Shown: positions 1-6,522, counted from the first letter of the stretch. The stretch is 6,522 bases of DNA from DTSX01 sp964633465 (GCA_964633465.1 CAZWGB010000063.1:1-6522), one strand, 5' to 3'. The notes: a model not told the origin generated them from the sequence alone. Numbers and translations: made by a program.

Positions 1-1033
1 ACAGAAACAATCTGAAGCTATCGAGACAGATTCTGACATCAACATTAAGGTTGTGGCTGTAGCAAATTCTAGGAGGATGATTCTTGAAGAATCTGCAATT
101 ACAGAATCTGAAATTGATCAATTAAATGAAGAGCAAAATTCAGAGAAATCAGACCTTAATAGGATATTAGATCATCTGGCCTCGACCCCAGGAGCAATAA
201 AAGTTGTTGTTGATTGCACTGCATCCGAAGATGTGCCCACGATGTATAAATTATTTTTCTCTTCAGGCATCCATGTCATTACCGCCAATAAGAAAGGTCT
301 GAGTGGATCAATAGAACTCTATGATGAGATCATGCATTATTCTAAATTCAATCGTAGAAGCTTTTATTATGAAACCACAGCTGGTGCCGGATTGCCTTTT
401 ATCAAATCGTTGCAAGACCTTATCCTAACTGGTGACAAGGTCCATGAAATTGAAGGGATATTTTCAGGAACACTTTCTTATTTGTTCAATACCTATGATG
501 GCAGCATACCTTTTTCAAAAATCATTTCTGATGCTAAAGATAAGGGTTTTACTGAACCAGATCCGAGAGAAGATCTATCCGGCATGGATGTTGCTCGAAA
601 ACTAGTCATTCTGGCAAGAGAGATGAATTTAAAAATCAATACAGATGATATTGATCTGCAGAGTTTAGTTGACCAGAAACTGAAGGATTTAAGTGTGGAT
701 GAGTATCTTGAAAAGCTTAAAGATTATGATTCTGAAATGCAGGTAAAATTCCAGAAAGCACAGAAAAACAATAAAGTCTTGAGGTATATTGCAAGGCTCA
801 ATTCCACTGGGACTGCCACAATAAAACTCGAAGAAGTTGATTCTAATCATCAATTTGCTCAATTGAATGGCAGCGAGAATATAATACTATTTAAAACCGA
901 ACGATATTCTGATTACCCATTGGTTCATAGAGGATCAGGTGCTGGACCTAGTGTTACTGCTGCAGGTATTTTTGCAGATCTATTAATGGTTTCCATTCAA
1001 CTGGACCGTCTTAAGAGATCTAATATGGATTAA
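1..1033 (+). CDS. thrA: Homoserine dehydrogenase domain, C-terminal part of a probable bifunctional aspartate kinase/homoserine dehydrogenase (5' partial)
   Basis: The gene runs off the left edge: the frame is open from base 2, so the GTG at base 53 is an internal valine, not the start. The 343 visible residues cover nearly the whole homoserine dehydrogenase module, which reduces aspartate semialdehyde to homoserine in the cytoplasm, at the branch towards threonine and methionine. Visible marks are the end of the nucleotide-binding fold (VVAVANS, bases 50-70; VVVDCT, about 203-220), the conserved NKK with its catalytic lysine (287-295), a GAGLP loop near 383, and the family signature EPDPREDLSGMD (554-589) followed by VARK. 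The GxGxxG dinucleotide loop is cut off. The protein ends shortly after VTAAGIFADLL, with no C-terminal ACT domain. That fits the E. coli ThrA/MetL architecture, where ACT domains and the kinase precede this module, rather than the monofunctional Hom type. The kinase half itself is inferred. ThrA rather than MetL is favoured by the adjacent thrC. Confidence 0.92.
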   Translation, partial: QKQSEAIETDSDINIKVVAVANSRRMILEESAITESEIDQLNEEQNSEKSDLNRILDHLASTPGAIKVVVDCTASEDVPTMYKLFFSSGIHVITANKKGLSGSIELYDEIMHYSKFNRRSFYYETTAGAGLPFIKSLQDLILTGDKVHEIEGIFSGTLSYLFNTYDGSIPFSKIISDAKDKGFTEPDPREDLSGMDVARKLVILAREMNLKINTDDIDLQSLVDQKLKDLSVDEYLEKLKDYDSEMQVKFQKAQKNNKVLRYIARLNSTGTATIKLEEVDSNHQFAQLNGSENIILFKTERYSDYPLVHRGSGAGPSVTAAGIFADLLMVSIQLDRLKRSNMD

Positions 1034-1061
1034 GTGAATTTCTTGTTGGGACAATTGTTAT
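1034..1061 (+). other. thrA-thrC intergenic spacer with weak ribosome-binding site
   Basis: These 28 bases are the only non-coding DNA in the window. The best Shine-Dalgarno candidate is TTGGGA at 1046-1051, a weak match about 11 bases before the thrC ATG. An 8-base perfect palindrome, ACAATTGT (1051-1058), lies between it and the start codon; it is AT-rich and may be chance. There is no room for a promoter plus leader and no terminator hairpin, so thrC is most likely co-transcribed with thrA. Confidence 0.55.
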
Positions 1062-2369
1062 ATGAAATTTATAAGCACAAAAAATAAGATTGAAGTAGAA
1101 GCCGAGGAGGCAATTTTTAGTGGAACGGCTGCTGATGGTGGTTTGTTTATGCCGTCAATAATTCCAAAAGTTGAATCCAATGATTTTAAAGATACAGAGA
1201 ACTTCCAACTTTTTTCCAATAAAATGCTTAGTCTTTTTTTCAAGGAAACTATTCTTGAAAACAAACTCAATGCGGTAGTGTCCGAGTCATTAAATTTTTC
1301 CGTTATTCAAAGAGACTTATCCAAAGATCAGATGCCAATTTCAATGTTGGAGTTATTTCATGGCCCGACTGCAGCTTTCAAAGATTTTGGTGCACGTTTT
1401 TTGGCCTCATCAATGAATGCGATAATGGAACAACAAGCAAATCCGAAAATCGTAACAATACTGGTGGCTACTTCTGGAGACACAGGCGGCGCGGTTGCTT
1501 CCGCATTCCATCAAAGGCAAGGATTTAATGTAGTTGTTCTTTTTCCTAAAGGACGCGTTTCACCAAGGCAACAACATCAGCTCACTTGTTGGGGTAATAA
1601 TGTAGTTTCTGTGGCAATTAATGGAGAGTTTGATGATTGTCAAAGACTTGTCAAAGAAGCTTTTTCTCAGCAAGAGAAATTTAAAAATCAAACTCTATGT
1701 TCAGCCAACAGCATAAACATTGGCAGGCTTCTACCACAAGCAACCTACTATGCATGGTCAAGCCAGCAGTACTTTTCAAAATATGGAATGCATACCAGTT
1801 TTATTATACCTACAGGTAATTTAGGGAATGCATATGCTTGTTTTGTTGCTAAGGAGATGGGTTTTCCCATAGAGAAAATCGTGTTTGCGACTAATGCCAA
1901 TAGAACCATACCTGATTTTCTGGAGACAGGTTCTTGGCAACCCAGACCTACCGAGCCAACACTGGCCTCAGCAATGGACGTTGGTAATCCAAGTAATATG
2001 GAAAGATTTTTTTATTCTTTTAATAACCATCAAAGCTTAATGAATATTCTTCGAGCCGTGTCAGTCACTGATGAACAGATAGTTGAACAAATAAGAAAAG
2101 AGTTTAAAGACAATCAAATACTTTGTTGCCCTCATACGGCAACCGCTTTATATGCCTATCGTATGCTTTCTGAAGAAGAAAAACGAAGAGGACATTGGTG
2201 TGTTGTTTCTACAGCGCACCCAGCAAAATTTGAAAACATAGTTGAGCCGATCATCGGTGAAGAAATTACGGTACCTGAGAAGCTTGCAGAGCTTCTTGAG
2301 CTTGATTCATCTTTTGTGTCGATTGACCCGGAATTGTCGCAATTGATAAAAGTTATTGCTGCAGCTTAA
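1062..2369 (+). CDS. thrC: Threonine synthase (PLP-dependent)
   Basis: The enzyme converts O-phospho-L-homoserine and water to L-threonine and phosphate, the last step of threonine synthesis, in the cytoplasm. The product is 435 residues, close to E. coli ThrC (428), and the gene is complete. Motifs in order: an N-terminal GGLFMP segment (residues 26-31); HGPTAAFKDFG (100-110), with the PLP Schiff-base lysine at K107; TSGDTGGAVA (137-146); a glycine-rich PTGNLGNAYA stretch that should hold the cofactor phosphate; MDVGNPSN; CPHTATALYAY; and STAHPAKF near the C-terminus. All belong to the proteobacterial ThrC type. ATG at 1062 is the only plausible start: the frame has a TGA at 1035-1037 and no other start codon between. 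It follows thrA by 28 bases in the same direction, forming a threonine operon without thrB. Its last 17 bases overlap the end of tatD on the other strand. No key residue appears to be missing. Confidence 0.97.
   Translation: MKFISTKNKIEVEAEEAIFSGTAADGGLFMPSIIPKVESNDFKDTENFQLFSNKMLSLFFKETILENKLNAVVSESLNFSVIQRDLSKDQMPISMLELFHGPTAAFKDFGARFLASSMNAIMEQQANPKIVTILVATSGDTGGAVASAFHQRQGFNVVVLFPKGRVSPRQQHQLTCWGNNVVSVAINGEFDDCQRLVKEAFSQQEKFKNQTLCSANSINIGRLLPQATYYAWSSQQYFSKYGMHTSFIIPTGNLGNAYACFVAKEMGFPIEKIVFATNANRTIPDFLETGSWQPRPTEPTLASAMDVGNPSNMERFFYSFNNHQSLMNILRAVSVTDEQIVEQIRKEFKDNQILCCPHTATALYAYRMLSEEEKRRGHWCVVSTAHPAKFENIVEPIIGEEITVPEKLAELLELDSSFVSIDPELSQLIKVIAAA
2353..2369. other. Tail-to-tail coding overlap of thrC (+) and tatD (-)
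   Basis: The thrC stop TAA (2367-2369) lies inside tatD, and the tatD stop (TTA on the + strand, 2353-2355) lies inside thrC. Seventeen bases therefore encode the ends of both proteins, one from each strand. There is no space for an intergenic bidirectional terminator, so any transcription end point must lie inside the opposite gene. Confidence 0.93.
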
Positions 2370-3141
2370 AGAAAAGTCTTTCTGCGTTTTGAGAAGTTAT
2401 TAAAGCCAGTTCTCCGATATCTATTTTTTTATATTCAGCAACTGCTTGGGCAACATGGGGAATAAAACACGGTTCGTTTCTTCTTGTTTTTAATTCTTTC
2501 TCAAGCACCTTAGGCATAAGGTATGGTGCATCGGTTTCAATTAATAATCTATCAATCGGGATGTATTGCATTGCATCAATAAGATTCTGATTTCTTCTGG
2601 GATCGCATAGCCAGCCGGTAACGCCAATATACAGACCAAGATCCAAATAATCTTTTAATTCTATGCTCCCTTCTGTAAAGCAGTGAGCGACACCACCAAT
2701 CAATTGGGATTGATAGTCTTTCAGTATTTCTACAAAGTCCTGATGTGAGTCGCGTTGATGCAAGAATACTGGGAGAGAATTTTCAACAGCTATATCCAAC
2801 TGTATTTTGAATATTTGTTTTTGTTCGTTTGGTTCCGAGAAATTTCTACAATAATCAAGGCCTATTTCACCTATGGCTACAATCTTTCGATGAGTTAATA
2901 ATTGTTTAAGCTTAACTTCAGTTTGTTCTTCCACATCTTTGGCATTATGAGGATGCACCCCCGCTGTTGCCCAAAGTGTATTTGAATATTGTTCAGTCAA
3001 TTCAATTGCTTTTTTTGTGTCTTTGATGGAGCTTGCGGTAACAATTATTTTCTCAATCCCAGCATCTAGACTTCTTTTGATCACATCATCCATATCATGA
3101 TCAAAGCTTTTGTGGGTTAGGTTTGCCCCAATATCAATCAC
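2353..3141 (-). CDS. tatD: TatD family metal-dependent deoxyribonuclease
   Basis: The protein is a 262-residue TIM-barrel hydrolase of the TatD family. E. coli TatD is a metal-dependent 3'-5' exonuclease linked to DNA repair and DNA degradation; earlier proposals tied it to Tat-export quality control. Expected metal and active-site residues are H63 and H65 (GVHPH), E92 (GEIGLDY), H128 (HQRD), H153 (AHCF) and D204 (ETDAPY), followed by RRNEP (220-224). The N-terminus reads DIGANLT instead of the HxH seen in YcfH/YjjV paralogues. This, with the GWLCDPRR segment, matches TatD itself rather than those paralogues. The start is GTG at 3141, giving an N-terminus that aligns with E. coli TatD (M-x-DIG); only an unlikely CTG lies between it and the upstream in-frame TGA at 3172-3174. 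No strong Shine-Dalgarno is visible. The start overlaps the end of the permease gene by 8 bases, so translation is probably coupled. It is the last gene of the acnA-led group. Confidence 0.92.
   Translation of the reverse strand: MIDIGANLTHKSFDHDMDDVIKRSLDAGIEKIIVTASSIKDTKKAIELTEQYSNTLWATAGVHPHNAKDVEEQTEVKLKQLLTHRKIVAIGEIGLDYCRNFSEPNEQKQIFKIQLDIAVENSLPVFLHQRDSHQDFVEILKDYQSQLIGGVAHCFTEGSIELKDYLDLGLYIGVTGWLCDPRRNQNLIDAMQYIPIDRLLIETDAPYLMPKVLEKELKTRRNEPCFIPHVAQAVAEYKKIDIGELALITSQNAERLFFKLQQ
3134..3141 (-). other. 8-base overlap of permease stop and tatD start
   Basis: On the minus strand the tatD GTG (3141-3139) is followed five bases later by the permease TGA (3136-3134), which lies in another frame. 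Ribosomes finishing the permease are therefore placed at the tatD start, which has no strong binding site of its own. Confidence 0.88.
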
Positions 3142-4153
3142 TTTGCCATTTGAAGAGTAGAGCTCCAGCGATCATAAAAATAATAGATGTTGCAACTAAA
3201 ACACTCAGTTCAAAACTGATATCTAAGATTGTTGCCCCATCAATCATGACTGCTCTAGCTGCGGTTAATGTGTGGGTAAGAGGAAAAACATTAGCAAAAT
3301 TTTGTATCCACTGAGGCGATCCTTCCAAGGAAAAGAATACACCAGATAAGGTCATCATTGGCCATGTCATAAGGTTGAGTAATCCTCCAGCCAACTCTTC
3401 ACTTGAGACTCTTGAAGCAATCAGTAAGCCCATTGAAATGAGTGAAATGGCTCCCAATATGCCAATTAGAAGTAATAAAAAGTAACTTCCTTCCATTCTT
3501 GTTTCCAATATATAACTCGCCCCAACGTATATAAAAATTGCCATGGATATAGCAAGAATCAATCGAGAAAGTACTTGAGCGACAATGAATTCTATTGCAT
3601 GTAGTGGTGTTGCTTTAAGTCTTTTAAGGAAGCCATTTTTTCTATAACGCACAATTACGTAGCCCACGCCAAATAAACAACCAAACATCAAATTCATTCC
3701 AAGTACCCCAGGCAATAGCCATTCGACATAACGTATGTTTTTTCCCTGAACAACTCCTTTGATGAATCCTTCCCCTGAAGATTGAAGAAGAATTTTCTCA
3801 ACAATATAACCCGATGGCGACTCTTCATTAATCCAGTATCGAGCCACAGGTTCATCGAGATCAATAAGCATGTCTAATTTGTGTCTTCTAACTGACTCCA
3901 ATCCAGCATCCTGATCAACTATTTGGATTTTATTAATGTAACGAATATCCATAAAAGGATGATCAATTTCATTCACGACTGGATTGTCTGTTAGAACTCC
4001 TATTTTGAATTGATTTTGCTCTCCTGTAGAAAAGACAAAATTAAGACCGAAAAGAACAACAACTGGAAACATTATATTCCAGGACAAAGTACCTCTGTCT
4101 CTTACAAATTCGAGGTTTCTTGCATAAAAGACTGCTAAAATTCTTGCTATCAC
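3134..4153 (-). CDS. ABC-2 type transporter permease
   Basis: This 339-residue inner-membrane protein is the likely membrane half of an ABC exporter whose ATPase is encoded immediately upstream. By hydrophobicity it has the ABC-2 plan: a short basic cytoplasmic N-terminus; TM1 near residues 24-42; a polar loop of about 100 residues (about 43-145), expected to be extracytoplasmic; then TM helices near 146-168, 188-210, 224-247, 256-275 and 315-335. The loop between TM2 and TM3 (RYRKNGFLKRLKATP) is the basic coupling segment typical of these permeases. The final helices carry the conserved SGVFF and FPLTH segments. The size and large first loop resemble the ABC2_membrane_3 type. The start is GTG at 4153; the in-frame TGA at 4163-4165 leaves no earlier choice. 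It overlaps the ATPase stop as GTGA, and a GGGAG about 12 bases upstream may help initiation. A single copy suggests a homodimer. The substrate cannot be told from sequence. Confidence 0.9.
   Translation of the reverse strand: MIARILAVFYARNLEFVRDRGTLSWNIMFPVVVLFGLNFVFSTGEQNQFKIGVLTDNPVVNEIDHPFMDIRYINKIQIVDQDAGLESVRRHKLDMLIDLDEPVARYWINEESPSGYIVEKILLQSSGEGFIKGVVQGKNIRYVEWLLPGVLGMNLMFGCLFGVGYVIVRYRKNGFLKRLKATPLHAIEFIVAQVLSRLILAISMAIFIYVGASYILETRMEGSYFLLLLIGILGAISLISMGLLIASRVSSEELAGGLLNLMTWPMMTLSGVFFSLEGSPQWIQNFANVFPLTHTLTAARAVMIDGATILDISFELSVLVATSIIFMIAGALLFKWQSD
4150..4153 (-). other. GTGA stop-start overlap between ATPase and permease
   Basis: The ATPase stop TGA (4152-4150) shares bases with the permease start GTG (4153-4151). 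This 4-base overlap is the classic arrangement for translational coupling and fits two subunits needed in matched amounts. Confidence 0.9.
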
Positions 4154-5055
4154 GACCGGAGTTCACTCCCTGTTAACTTGAGAAACAAATCCTCCAAGTT
4201 AAACTGCCTGATTTTTAACTTATCAACAGATATATTTTGTTCCTTTAAGAGATTTAAGGTAGTTGCAATATCTTTTGTGTATATTTCTAAATACCCATAT
4301 TTAAACTGATATTCAAAGGGTAAAGTAAACTCGTGATTTGCTACTTCATTTTCAGGCAACTCCAAAACCACTTCTTTAAAGTGCTGGGCTATCAATTGCT
4401 TTGGCTCACCATGGGCTATTATTTTACCTTTATCCATTATGGCAATCTCATCACACAAAAAATCCGCTTCTTCCATGTAGTGAGTGGTGAGAATAAGAGT
4501 AGTGTTTCTTAGTTTTATTTTCTCCACCATGTCCCAGAAATTTCGTCTAGCTTGAGGGTCAAGACCTGTTGTTGGTTCATCCATGAACAGTAATTCAGGC
4601 TGATTTACCAGTGCAATTGCAACCAGCAGTCTCTGTCTTTGACCTCCCGATAATTTACGATTGTCTCTTGATAAGAGGTTTTGCAATGAACATTCTTCAA
4701 CTATCTCATCAAAATTGGCAGGATTAGGATACAGTCTGTGAAACAACAGCAATGTCTCTTTGACAGTAAGAAACTCTTGGAGGGCAGTTGTCTGGAACTG
4801 AATACCCGTTTCTTTTTGAAAATCACGATCTAACGGTCGATTTTTGTATAGAATGCTGCCCCCGTCAGACTCTGTAATACCTTCTATAATCTCAATTGCA
4901 GTAGTTTTTCCGGCTCCATTGGGACCAAGTAAGCCGAAGCAGGTTCCCTGTTTGACTAAAAAACTGATTCCATCAACCGCTCTGACACCTGGGTATTCTT
5001 TTCTCAAGCCCTGGACTTCAAGTATAGTAGGTATTCTATCAGCGGCATTATTCAT
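4150..5055 (-). CDS. ABC transporter ATP-binding protein (ABC-2 exporter ATPase)
   Basis: The protein is a 301-residue cytoplasmic ATPase that should power the ABC-2 permease encoded next. All nucleotide-binding motifs are intact: Walker A GPNGAGKTT (44-52), Q-loop near Q88 (GIQFQ), signature LSGGQ (135-139), Walker B LLFMDE (155-160) with the catalytic glutamate, D-loop TGLD, and the H-loop histidine H192. A C-terminal extension of about 80 residues ending in RQFNLEDLFLKLTG is typical of the DrrA/CcmA-like exporter ATPases with a DUF4162-like tail. I place the start at ATG 5055, which overlaps the acnA stop as ATGA and gives a normal N-terminus (ILEVQGLRKEY soon after the start). The frame is open upstream to an ATG at 5112, but that would add 19 residues not typical of the family and would overlap acnA by 61 bases. 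The gene is probably co-transcribed with acnA, the permease and tatD. Drug, lipid or polysaccharide-type substrates are all possible. Confidence 0.93.
   Translation of the reverse strand: MNNAADRIPTILEVQGLRKEYPGVRAVDGISFLVKQGTCFGLLGPNGAGKTTAIEIIEGITESDGGSILYKNRPLDRDFQKETGIQFQTTALQEFLTVKETLLLFHRLYPNPANFDEIVEECSLQNLLSRDNRKLSGGQRQRLLVAIALVNQPELLFMDEPTTGLDPQARRNFWDMVEKIKLRNTTLILTTHYMEEADFLCDEIAIMDKGKIIAHGEPKQLIAQHFKEVVLELPENEVANHEFTLPFEYQFKYGYLEIYTKDIATTLNLLKEQNISVDKLKIRQFNLEDLFLKLTGSELRS
5052..5055 (-). other. ATGA stop-start overlap between acnA and the ABC ATPase
   Basis: The acnA stop TGA (5054-5052) overlaps the ATPase start ATG (5055-5053). No well-spaced Shine-Dalgarno precedes this ATG (GGTAGG abuts it directly), so initiation probably depends on ribosomes finishing acnA. 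This overlap is also the main argument for choosing 5055 over the upstream ATG at 5112. Confidence 0.82.
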
Positions 5056-6522
5056 CCTACCAATTGTCTGATCATGTAATGGAGAATACCTCCATGTTGG
5101 AAATACTCCCATTCTTTTGGAGTATCAATTCTTACTCTCACTTTGAATTCTTTGGATGTCCCATTATTTTCAGTGACGAGCACACCAATTTGAGTTGCAC
5201 TTGGTTCAATATTTTGAATCGAGTAGTTTTCAAATCCATTTAAATCAAGTTGTTCAGCATTCTCACCATTTTCAAATTCCAAAGGCAAAATACCCATGCC
5301 AATCAAATTTGATCTATGGATTCGTTCATAAGATTCAGCAATCACCGCTTTAATGCCAAGTAATGCTGCTCCTTTGGCCGCCCAGTCTCTTGATGATCCG
5401 GTGCCGTATTCCTTGCCAGCAATTACAATGAGATCTGTTTTATTTTTTTTATATTGCATCGCAGCTTCATAAATGGATATTGGCTCAGAGTCTTTCAGTA
5501 GTTTTGTCCATCCACCTTCAGTTCCAGGCGCTAAGTGATTCTTGAGTCTGATGTTGGCAAAAGTGCCCCGCATCATTACCTCATGGTTGCCTCTTCGTGA
5601 GCCATAAGAATTAAAATCCCTTCTTTTTATGCCTCGTTCCTGCAAATACTGACCGGCTGGTGAGGAGGGGTCAATGCTGCCTGCAGGAGAAATATGATCG
5701 GTGGTTACAGAATCACCAAGAAGAGCAAGGACTCTTGCTTGATTAATGTCATTGATGGGAGGCACCTCTTGAGTCATTGATTCAAAATAGGGCGGTTTTT
5801 TGATGTAAGTTGAATCGTCTTCCCATTCAAACATTTCACCTTTTGGTGTTGTCAATTCTTGCCAATCAGAGTCTCCATCAAGGGCATTCTGATAAGCTTG
5901 ATTAAACATTTCAGGATTGATGGTTTTGTTAATTAAGTCATGAATCTCTTTTTGGGACGGCCAAATATCTTTGAGGTAAACAGGATCACCTGTTTTTGAA
6001 TTACCAATGGGTTCTTTTTCAAGATTGACCATAACAGAACCGGCAATGGCATATGCTACTACCAGGGGCGGTGATGCAAGAAAATTCAATTTGGCTAAGG
6101 GGTGAATTCGACCTTCAAAATTTCTGTTCCCTGAAAGTACGCTTGATCCGATTAATTCCTCGGAGGTTACGGTTGCAGTAATTTCAGGGTTTAGCGGTCC
6201 AGAATTACCAATACAAGTAGTGCATCCGTATCCCACGATATTAAATCCAAGCGACTCTAGATCATCCAAAAGACCTGTTTTTCTCAGGTATTCAGTAACA
6301 ACTTTTGAGCCGGGGGCTAGGCTTGTTTTAACCCAGGGCTGAGATGTTAAACCTAATTTTTTTGCACTCCTCGCCAAGAGACCTGCTGCCATCATAACTA
6401 CAGGATTTGATGTATTGGTACAACTGGTGATTGCTGCAATTAAGACAGAACCATTGGATAATTCATCAGTTTTAATTTCCTTGCCATTCATTTCACTCTT
6501 AACAGCATTCGGAATTTGACTT
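5052..6522 (-). CDS. acnA: Aconitate hydratase A, C-terminal half (5' partial)
   Basis: The gene enters from the right edge; its frame is open through base 6521, so the ATG at 6491-6489 is an internal methionine. The visible 489 residues are a little over half of an AcnA-type aconitase (E. coli AcnA has about 890). The enzyme interconverts citrate and isocitrate in the TCA cycle, using a [4Fe-4S] cluster. The three cluster cysteines are present: one in TSCTNTSN (codon 6422-6420) and two in GYGCTTCIGNSG (6224-6222 and 6215-6213). Further marks are SGNRNFEGRIHP, ASPPLVVAYA, GDPVYLKDIWPS, the linker followed by GDSVTTDHISPAGS, then the swivel domain with DFNSYGSRRGNHEVMMRGTFAN, the active-site GSSR (5399-5388) and ERIHRSNLIGMGILPLEF. 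The sequence follows E. coli AcnA almost block for block and is unlike AcnB, whose domain order differs. It is the first visible gene of the minus-strand group; its promoter lies outside the window. No damage is seen. Confidence 0.96.
   Translation of the reverse strand, partial: SQIPNAVKSEMNGKEIKTDELSNGSVLIAAITSCTNTSNPVVMMAAGLLARSAKKLGLTSQPWVKTSLAPGSKVVTEYLRKTGLLDDLESLGFNIVGYGCTTCIGNSGPLNPEITATVTSEELIGSSVLSGNRNFEGRIHPLAKLNFLASPPLVVAYAIAGSVMVNLEKEPIGNSKTGDPVYLKDIWPSQKEIHDLINKTINPEMFNQAYQNALDGDSDWQELTTPKGEMFEWEDDSTYIKKPPYFESMTQEVPPINDINQARVLALLGDSVTTDHISPAGSIDPSSPAGQYLQERGIKRRDFNSYGSRRGNHEVMMRGTFANIRLKNHLAPGTEGGWTKLLKDSEPISIYEAAMQYKKNKTDLIVIAGKEYGTGSSRDWAAKGAALLGIKAVIAESYERIHRSNLIGMGILPLEFENGENAEQLDLNGFENYSIQNIEPSATQIGVLVTENNGTSKEFKVRVRIDTPKEWEYFQHGGILHYMIRQLVG

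Noticed and set aside
88..110. Direct repeat AGAATCTG at 15-base spacing in thrA
   Set aside because: It reflects repeated Glu-Ser codons in a variable helix of the dehydrogenase; it is too short to be a meaningful repeat element.
1034..1087. Tiny frame beginning with GTG straight after the thrA stop, overlapping the thrC start
   Set aside because: It has only 17 codons, no ribosome-binding site and no leader-peptide character such as runs of Thr or Ile codons; an attenuation role is not supported.
1058..1270. Open frame of 70 codons on the - strand opposite the thrC start
   Set aside because: It lies wholly within the clearly coding thrC region, has no recognisable motif and looks like a shadow of the real gene.
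2368..2381. Possible hairpin AAAGA / TCTTT just after the thrC stop
   Set aside because: The stem is five nearly all A-T pairs with no flanking extension and no proper U-tract; it is too weak to be an intrinsic terminator and lies within tatD.
3123..3314. Open frame of 63 codons on the + strand opposite the permease end
   Set aside because: It is antisense to the well-supported permease gene, has no domain or binding site of note, and is best read as a shadow frame.
4844..5071. Open frame of 75 codons on the + strand opposite the ATPase Walker A region
   Set aside because: It is antisense to a conserved ATPase domain and shows no independent coding evidence.
5079..5095. Perfect 6-base inverted repeat (ATGGAG / CTCCAT, 5-base loop) in the acnA 3' end; on the transcript it contains GGAGG
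   Set aside because: It lies about 34 bases before the ATPase start, too far to act as its ribosome-binding site, is inside acnA coding sequence, and a 6-base stem is expected by chance. No U-tract follows, so it is not a terminator.
5056..5112. Upstream ATG at 5112 as the start of the ABC ATPase (19 extra residues)
   Set aside because: It would overlap acnA by 61 bases and add an N-terminal tail not typical of this family. The ATG at 5055 forms the same kind of stop-start overlap as the next junction and gives a normal N-terminus.

Overview
The window looks like a stretch of chromosome from an AT-rich gammaproteobacterium (roughly 38-40% G+C by eye). The inference rests on an Escherichia coli-like homoserine dehydrogenase with no C-terminal ACT domain, a threonine synthase whose PLP lysine falls at the same residue number (K107) as in E. 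coli, an AcnA-type aconitase and a true TatD-type nuclease. Genus cannot be fixed from this sequence alone. There are no rRNA or tRNA genes, mobile elements, CRISPR arrays or phage genes.

The layout is two gene groups facing each other. On the + strand are the 3' end of a thrA-like gene (homoserine dehydrogenase domain; the 5' part, probably an aspartate kinase, lies outside the window) and, 28 bases later, a complete thrC. The homoserine kinase gene thrB, which sits between them in E. coli, is not there. On the - strand, reading from the right edge, are the 3' half of acnA, an ABC transporter ATPase, its ABC-2 type membrane permease and tatD. These four genes are joined by overlaps of 4, 4 and 8 bases, so they almost certainly form one transcript with coupled translation. 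The two groups meet tail to tail, with thrC and tatD overlapping by 17 coding bases.

The only bases outside protein-coding genes are the 28 between thrA and thrC. Promoters for both groups must therefore lie outside the window or inside genes, and no recognisable terminator lies between the converging groups. In function, thrA and thrC cover the aspartate-semialdehyde to homoserine and phosphohomoserine to threonine steps. The other group combines a TCA-cycle enzyme, a two-component exporter of unknown substrate and a DNA-repair or quality-control nuclease; their link is positional rather than an obvious pathway. I see no clear candidate for a wholly new system. The least explained part is the ABC exporter locked between acnA and tatD.
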